This document shows, piece by piece, positions 57,245 through 64,000 of a stretch of DNA of 64,000 nt. The position numbers were made by a program, and so were the translations under genes. Under the pieces are notes generated by a model. It saw only the letters and a list, made by a program, of their open reading frames with translations. It searched no databases and was not told where the DNA came from. The stretch's first letter is position 1. Every line of letters begins with the position of its first letter. Source of the stretch: Primulina eburnea (Eukaryota; Streptophyta; Magnoliopsida; Lamiales; Gesneriaceae); contig NC_133102.1 in assembly GCF_022965805.1 (NCBI RefSeq), positions 9,184,885 through 9,248,884 of the forward strand, read 5' to 3'.

Positions 57245-59186
57245 CTAGTATTTAACCCGTGCGATGCACGGAATGATATTATTAAAAATTAGTGAAAAAT
57301 AAATAGATATTTAAATTTAAAAAACAATATATTTATAAAAAAATATACAAAAATTAATTTTTCGTTAATTTAAAAAACTTTCTTAAATATAACACATGTT
57401 GATTAATTTATTTTGGCTAATAATCACTATCATATATCAAAATTTTAGATTATGTTAGCCTAAGGCAATGACATGATGCTTATCGTATTTAGTGTATTGA
57501 TGTCGACCACCAACCTTAATACATATTTAATTCTTTAATTTTTGAGAAGCTACCTATTATTATTTTTAAAATGTGAAAAAAATATATTTTTAAATCACAT
57601 TCAATAAAATTAATGAGAAATAATTTTTTAAAAATTCAGTAATTTTGTATAAATCCACATTCATAAACAATTTTGTAACAAGACATGTGTTTGACACATT
57701 TGAATGATAACAATAATTGTTTCATCAATGTCTTTGTCCATATGTGTTGTGATTTTATTTACAAAACCTCTTCATAATATACACAACAAACTATTATTCC
57801 GAATGAAAAATGAAACTTGTGATCATAAGTAAATTATGTATAAGAATATTTATTTTATTAACATTTATTATGTGTATTCCATAACAATGTCAATAAATTT
57901 TATAATGTCTCTTCTAATAAGATGCTTACTTTCTTTAGAATTGGTTTAATCATTTACATTATGAGACATTTTATATTACCATGTATCCGTGAACTTTGTA
58001 ATATAAAAGAAAATTATCACATTAGTAATATGTAATAATTAAAATTTTGTACAAATAGAAAAATAATATTTTTTACTTTTCGATTATGAAAGATAGATTT
58101 CAAACTTAATGTTTCGTTGTTCTCGTTGTTTCCATATGTATGTAGTTCATAACAAAGAACAATCTAAATTTAAACGAACATTACAGCTTGGAAGAATTCA
58201 ACTCATATATGGTGCTGAAAAGAAAAGTCGTTTCAGAATTCAATTTTGGAGTAGATAAATTTAGTAAGATAAATAGAATAAAATTAGTTTCTAATGTAAT
58301 ATGCAATATTGCATTATTTATAATTTAAAATTCAAATAAGACATCTTGGACAAAAATTATACATTGGATGCTTCTAACAGAATTATATCATACATTAACT
58401 ATTTTCAATTATGGAAATCTCGAATTGCATGCATTGGGTATCAAAGATTTCTGATTATTGAGGGTACTATACATGCTTATTGAGAGTAATTTAATGTTCA
58501 TTTGAAACTCTTTTGAATCTATCTTTTTTAATTTTCTTGTGCTCTCTTATTTGAATTTTTAAGAAGACATATGGTTTTGGAAGAAAACTACAAATCATTA
58601 GTTCTTTCAAATTAAGGTAATTTCGAAATAATATGTATTTAAGATAAAAAAAAATTATGATTATTAAATGATAACTTAATGTCTATTGAAAAACCTTGTT
58701 GTTGTGATAACTTTTAACACTCAACCAATTTTATTTTTAGAAAAAATAAATAAACTGATTAAATATTTTATTTATTTTTTAGTAAGTAATTTGGTAGGAA
58801 ATTATTTCAAATAACAAAATGGATTTTTGAATAAATTACCTCATGAGTGATACCGAACATTGCAATCAATTGTATTTTAAATTTATTTATACAGTTTTTA
58901 ATTAAAATGATCGATATAATCAATGCAAAAATTTTAATATAGTTTACGTTTTCAATAAAGTTTAGTTTTAATTTGAGTAAAAAAATAAAAAAAAACATAT
59001 AAAAGATAAATTACATTTGAATTAATATAAAAATTATTTTAAATTCAAAATTGAATTAAGTGAATTGATACAATCAATGCAAACAATAATTAAAGTGATA
59101 ATTTATTGCAGTACATATATTTCAATATTTTTCTTTTTTAGAAATGACATTTTGGCGAGAAATTACTATTTTTAAGAAAAACTCTG

Positions 59187-59242
<56 letters not shown>

Positions 59243-59803
59243 ATAAAAAAAATATTATGATTATTAAATGATAACTTAATGTCTATTGAAAAACCTTGTT
59301 GTTGTGATAACTTTTAACACTCAACCAATTTTATTTTTAGAAAAAATAAATAAACTAATTTAATATTTTATTTATTTTTTAGTGAGTAATTTAATAGGAA
59401 ATTATTTCAAATAGCAAATTGTATTTTTGAATAAATTATCTCATGAGTGATACCGAACATTGCAATCAATTGTATTTTAAATTTATTTATACATTTTTAA
59501 TTAAACTGATTGATATAATCAATGCAAAAATTTCAATATAGTTTAAGTTTTCAATAAAGTTTAGTTTTAATTTGAGTAAAAAAATAAAAAACATATAAAA
59601 GATAAATTACATTTGAATTAATATAAAAATTATTTTAAATTCAAAATTGAATTAAGTGAATTGATACAATCAATGCAAACAATAATTAAAGTGATAATTT
59701 ATTGCAGTACACATATTTCAATATTTTCCTTTTTTTAGAAATGACATTTTGGCGGGAAATTACTATTTTTAACAAAAACTCTGTTTATATATATATATAT
59801 AGA
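57245..59803 (-). mobile_element. Candidate non-autonomous Helitron, 2.56 kb
   Basis: On the minus strand the 3' end has a hairpin CCGTGC-ATC-GCACGG (57257-57271), eight bases, then CTAG followed by T. The proposed 5' end at 59803 is TCTATATATA preceded by A. Both fit insertion between A and T with no duplication. No Rep/helicase frame is present. It interrupts an LTR-like sequence. Its 5' portion is tandemly duplicated (58642-59189 and 59241-59784), each unit ending in a TA run. Confidence 0.55.
58642..59784. repeat. Tandem duplication of about 545 bp within the Helitron-like element
   Basis: Units 58642-59189 and 59241-59784 are nearly identical and separated by a (TA)n run of about 50 bp (59190-59240). 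The second unit is followed by a shorter (TA)n run that ends at the proposed Helitron terminus. Confidence 0.88.
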
Positions 59804-61095
59804 TTGCACACCAAAACTCTCTCCCAAAACACTCCATCACATGACACAACACACAATTTAAGAGGAAAAAATCGAAGCAAGCTTCAAGGAAAAATCAAGC
59901 CTATTTTGTCGTCGTCGTTCTTCGCAATCGTCAACGAGAAATCGTGCGTTTAAAACGCAAAGGCACGCCATGTTATTTCTTTCAATCATCTATCACACCA
60001 TAATATTTATTTGAACATGTTTTGAAAGAAAATAAGGTACTCAAATTATAATTTTCGCAACTATTCATATGCATGTGTTTAACTCTTGGTTGTTGATTCA
60101 AAATCATGTTTATATGATATTTAAGGGGCTGCCATGAATTAGGATATGAATAAGCATGTATTTCCACAAGTTTAAAGGTCTAGAATCGCACACAAAAGCA
60201 ACAAACGCTGCACAAAAACAGAAAAACCAAAGCTGGGAACACTTTTCTGTCATGGAGTTGAGGAGCTCGGTTTTATGGGATGGATGGCTTAGCTTGGGTT
60301 CGGATGGGACCAGGGTTAGGGACGTGGTTGAGTCAAGGGAAGAGTCCTAGCCATGCTAGGACTCGAAAATCAGGGGCTGGGAAGAGTCCTTGTCAACAAG
60401 GACTCCACCCGATAAGCATAAGTGCAGGCTGGTGTATGCTGTTGCGCAGATGCCTAAGGGGCTCGGCCAAAGGTCTTTGGCTGGGCTAGGTCAAGTGGTT
60501 AGGATCCTAGGAGGGTGCTTGAGGGGCTGGGTCAAGGGGTGGCTCGATGGTTAGAGGGCTAGCAACAGAAAACGTGGAGTTCATGTCAAAGAGGGAGACT
60601 CTCGGCCAAGCAAGTGACTGATGCAGTGTTTCGTGCGCAGGGTCTAGGGGCTGGTTTGATCTGGGCTTGTTCTGGGCGTGGTCCAGGGAAGGTTAGTGTC
60701 ATGAGGGGTCATGTGGTTAAGGGTTGGAGGTGTCCTAGTTGACAAGGAAACCCAATACACCTAGAATACTAACACACGCGCACAAGCAGATTTTGGGGTC
60801 AAGTTCCAGCAAGTTTTTTAGCTGGCCAGGGCTGGTTTTTCGGGCTGGTCTTGGTAATTAGGGTCCCTAGGTGGGTTGGCTCGGGTTTGGCTCGAAGTGG
60901 CTCGGGCGTGGCTCGAGTAAATTGGGATATGGCTCGAGTGGTTCGGTAAGGTGTTTATTTCGAAAATTAAAAGGCTAAATATGAATCCATGAGTCCACAG
61001 GTTTGGCTCATGATTGGAAAGGTAGAATAAATTGATAACTTTCGTTCTAAAATTTTAAAAAACTAATTTTTTTTGTTTGGGATCACACATATAGT

Positions 61096-61840
61096 GTGTT
61101 ACGACCCATTAGTATTAATTTCAATTAATCCCTGTACAAAAAACTATTACGTAATAGACGTATAGATCATGTAAAGGACTAAATCAAAGGAAAGATAGCA
61201 ATTTGAAACAAATTTTAAACATAAATGACTAAAATTATTGAAAAATAAACATTAAAAACCAAAATTACAATTTTTTATCGGCCCTATACTTTGATGAAAT
61301 ATATAGGCCCGCCCCATTAACCCAATCCAACAAAATAGGTAGTGAGCTAGCTGGGTTACTAAAATTTTGTGACCCAATTTCTAATAAATTAATTACAATC
61401 GGACTAATGTTTCTAAGCCCAGCCCTAATAAGATCAAACCGTGTAGGTCCATTTTTTATATAAAAATAATTAAATATTTTATTTCCTTGTGATATGAATA
61501 CATGGTTGTGAATACGTGAGGCCATGTGTCACACACACATATGTAGATATATACACTAGGGGGTCGTGGACATGCAATGCACGTGATTCGTAAAATATAA
61601 GTACGAAACTGTTTTTTTTAAAAAAAATTAAAAATTAAAATTGAAATTATAAGATATAAGATGGAAATATATTTGTAAATATGTAATTGGTGGTTAAATG
61701 GTATTTTTAGAATTATGAAAAAAATTCACCAACATACCAAAAGAAGTATGGTGTTTCGTACTTTTTTTACGAACTGAGGAGTCGAGACGTGAAACTACCA
61801 AATATAAATATCAAAGTAAATTTAAAAATTCAATTCATCG
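61096..61840. other. AT-rich intergenic sequence, possible degenerate Helitron end
   Basis: No gene was recognised. At 61556-61590 CTAG is followed by a GC-rich stretch with GCAATGCACGTG, which resembles the Helitron end at 57245 but with a poor hairpin. Confidence 0.3.
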
Positions 61841-62605
61841 TACTTGTGATATTATATGTTGGTGGTGTTTCGAAGTTTGGCATGATACTAGCCAATGTCC
61901 GCGTAAAGAGGTGAAGGTAGTAGATTTGTCAGTTGAGCTTAAATCTCAAATTGAGGTTGATGTTGGAGTTGTTCCTGAATCTGAAATTGAGGTTGAGGTT
62001 GAGGCTGTAGTTGAGCTCGAATATGAAGTTGAGGATGAGGAAATTGAAGATGATAATAACACACTGGTTTTTGACGTGAGTGTTAAGCAGTATGTGGTGG
62101 AAGGTGATTTGATAAATTATGGTACTTCACTGGTTGATGATTCGAGTACTGTTGGACAAAACACTATGAGGAGTTAATCATTAGGTGGGAAAGAAGCGTT
62201 TGATTTGTCTATTATGGAGGAAGAGAGTAAGCAAGAAGAAACTTTGTTGCTCACATCTTCTGAGGAAAAACATATTTTTTTGATCAATTGAAATTTATTG
62301 AAATGAGTGGAAAAAATGTGATATGGTTGAAAGAAAGAGTGAATAAAAGAGTGAGGTGACCATAGAAAGAAAAAAAAAAAGAAGAAAAGAATGGTTAGAT
62401 GAGAGGGAAAAAGAAAAGAAAAAGAGGTCATAGAAAAGAAAAGGAAAAATAATTTGATGGTCCAAAAGAGTGAGGTTGAGAGTTACTTGTGTTTGCACAA
62501 GCCTCTTCATGTACCTTTGCACAAGGTGATTTATTCTCATTGTGATGAAATAGCCGGTTCAATCCCGAGCATTGTTATTTCTCCTTTGCAGGATTCTGAT
62601 TAAGT
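61841..62605 (+). pseudogene. Remnant of a gypsy gag/pol region
   Basis: The plus frame gives CWWCFEVWHDTSQC, a CX2CX4HX4C knuckle, then PRKEVKVVD and a very acidic Glu/Val-rich stretch (61911-62177). Gypsy gag proteins often have an acidic region right after the knuckle. Further on, 62460-62602 reads CLHKPLHVPL ... SIPSIVISPLQDSD, similar to the linker before RT in gypsy pol. Stops and a poly-purine stretch (62360-62450) separate the two parts. No RT was seen. Confidence 0.4.
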
Positions 62606-63115
62606 CACGATAAGAAGACGGGCAAATGTTGATGGTGCAAAATGATCCATATGTTGTTGAGAGCAAGCACCGTGAGGTAAGACCGCAACGACTGTGAGGC
62701 ATGACTTTCTTCATTACATTAATTTTGTGTTGTTGTTTACAAGTGTTAGGGAGGACGGGTTGAACATGTGATGTTTAGGAAGTATGATTGAGATTTAACC
62801 TCTTCGCCTAAGTGTCATATAATTGAGAATGATGATATATTGCATGAATTAAATTCAAATGATATTGATTTTGAGTGTTCAAAGATTGTCAAATTGATGA
62901 GACTTTGTCATGTCAATGACTTGTGTGCATTAGAATTAAATTCATGTGATAAATTAAATGATTGCATGGATAATACATTTTGTGTATCCTATTTTCATTA
63001 TTTATATTTGGTTGGTAATGGTTTTGAGAGTATTGATAAATTGCCTGCACCTATTATGAATTTTGATTTCTCACGAGTTACTAAGTTGATGGGATTTGTT
63101 ATATATTAGGCTTAG
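62606..63115. other. Unassigned AT-rich sequence with one open frame
   Basis: An 89-codon plus-strand frame at 62840-63109 (MHELNSNDIDFEC ...) has biased Asn/Asp/Leu composition and no recognisable domain. It probably belongs to the same decayed gypsy element as 61841-62605. Confidence 0.3.
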
Positions 63116-64000
63116 TGTAATGCCCAAAATTTTATATCGTGTTAAATTACGATTATTAATTTTTAATCGGGACGATTATGAAAGGGCTAACCGAGATACG
63201 AAATGAGATCGCGTGTGAAAATTGATGTGCGAAGACAGTAGCATCATCGCCTCGCGCATATGCGCGGAGGAGGGTCGCGCATATGCGCGAGACGTGCAAT
63301 GCATAGATCGAGCCACCTAGCCTTCACATGCATGATATATATATATCAAAGAATCGGATTTGGCCTCAGAATTTCGAAAATAAGAAAAGGGTCGAGGAAG
63401 TTTAAGAAAAATCCTTACGCCTTTTGTGAAGGATCCGTCCGTTAGATTTTAAATCCGACTTCGGTACTGTGTTTATATCAACGCAGGTTACTACAGGACG
63501 TAATTTTTATTACGTTTTGAGATGTTTTGAAATTATGATGTTGTTGGAATTGAATACACGTCATATATGTTGTTCTTGACATGTTAGACAGCGTAGAATC
63601 GAAGTCAGATTAAGAAACAGACTGAATATGGAATTGATATGATTTTCAGAATGAGATTGAATAGAATTGATGTCAGATTTGTACGATGGTTGATTGTAAA
63701 TTATTGGAATTATTGGATACTGGTTTGGTATCACCGGTATCGCAAGATTGTACTATGATGCTGTCAGAATTTTATAAAACAGAGATGTTGTGATTTGATT
63801 AGAATATTGATACAGTATATTGATATTGTCATTGCCAGATTGAACAGTGACAGACTTTGAGTCAAGACTTCGATTGTATCAGAGCGACATCAAGAAAGGT
63901 ATAAATAAATGTTGATTCGGGATTGCACAACTCGAGTTAGGTTTGACTTGAGTTTCCCTTAATCACATACTTTATTTTATTACATTGATATTTGCAGATT
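63116..64000 (+). mobile_element. Start of a gypsy-type LTR, right end not placed within the window
   Basis: TGTAATGCCCAAAATTTTATA at 63116 is a typical LTR start. Two CGCGCATATGCGCG palindromes lie at 63255-63287. A TATATATATC run near 63338 may be its TATA region. A degenerate primer-site-like TTGTATCAGAGC near 63875 suggests the LTR may end just before it. Confidence 0.5.

Larger units (their letters stand above)
56666..61095 (+). mobile_element. Gypsy-type LTR or LTR-derived sequence, split by a Helitron-like insertion
   Basis: Starts TGTAACGTCCCGAAAAT and follows the first roughly 100 bp of family A LTRs (CCACATGCAT, GAGTTATTAAATTCC). After the Helitron it resumes at 59804 with CACACCAAAAC and continues through a GC-richer region with GGCTCG and GGGGCTGG words (60240-60950). 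No CGTTACA end or partner LTR was found, so the right end is a guess. Confidence 0.4.

Noticed and set aside
60156..60489. Open frames in the GC-richer stretch with GGCTCG words
   Set aside because: Short, overlapping and repetitive, with no recognisable domain; treated as LTR-like sequence.
61556..61590. Second Helitron 3' end
   Set aside because: CTAG and a GCAATGCACGTG stretch are present, but the stem is poorly paired and no matching 5' end was found.

Overview
This window is nuclear DNA of a flowering plant, most likely an asterid and plausibly Lamiales. The evidence is spliced genes, AT-rich intergenic DNA, long nested LTR retrotransposons, a plant L1-type LINE, a CACTA element, a TRIM, a Helitron end, and a FLORICAULA/LEAFY gene of the asterid type. 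The species cannot be fixed from the sequence. Only one intact host gene is visible; most of the window is transposable elements at different stages of decay.

Region 1 (1-12.9 kb, minus strand) is a broken ORTHRUS/VIM-type gene (PHD-RING-SRA ubiquitin ligase that reads methylated DNA). Exon 1 with the PHD finger lies at 12624-12927, exon 2 with RING and SRA parts at 585-6307, and the start of exon 3 at 1-97. A full-length LINE (1046-6217, two open frames, 15-bp target duplication) sits in exon 2. Two solo LTRs (7676-10553 and 10866-12062) sit in intron 1. Frameshifts and stops show that the gene is dead.

Region 2 (about 13.7-32.6 kb, minus strand) is a decayed Ty1/copia element of SIRE-like layout: LTR, gag, protease, integrase, RT/RNase H, then a long extra sense ORF. 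Between pol and the extra ORF lie two short plus-strand ORFs, each with its own TATA box. Its gag is split by a young 8.5-kb non-coding LTR element (22410-30925, a LARD) with a 5-bp target duplication.

Region 3 (32.6-36.4 kb) holds a non-autonomous CACTA transposon (32905-35382). It carries a complete TRIM, a roughly 265-bp near-perfect palindrome made of TRIM pieces, and a scrap resembling plastid ndhK. Remnants of another copia LTR follow.

Region 4 (36.4-40.4 kb, minus strand) is the intact three-exon LEAFY/FLORICAULA gene (397 aa). An unrecognised exon-like stretch lies downstream of it. Only about 457 bp of its upstream DNA remains before transposon sequence starts.

Region 5 (40.4-55.8 kb) is a gag-protease-only Ty3/gypsy element. 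A 10-kb Tekay-like gypsy chromovirus (45747-55793, minus strand) is inserted one base before the outer element's 3' end. The inner element has a 150-bp segment between gag and pol with all the marks of a spliceosomal intron.

Region 6 (55.8-64 kb) is older debris: a copia LTR piece, a gypsy-type LTR split by a Helitron-like element (57245-59803), a gypsy gag/pol remnant, and the start of another LTR at 63116 that runs toward the window edge.
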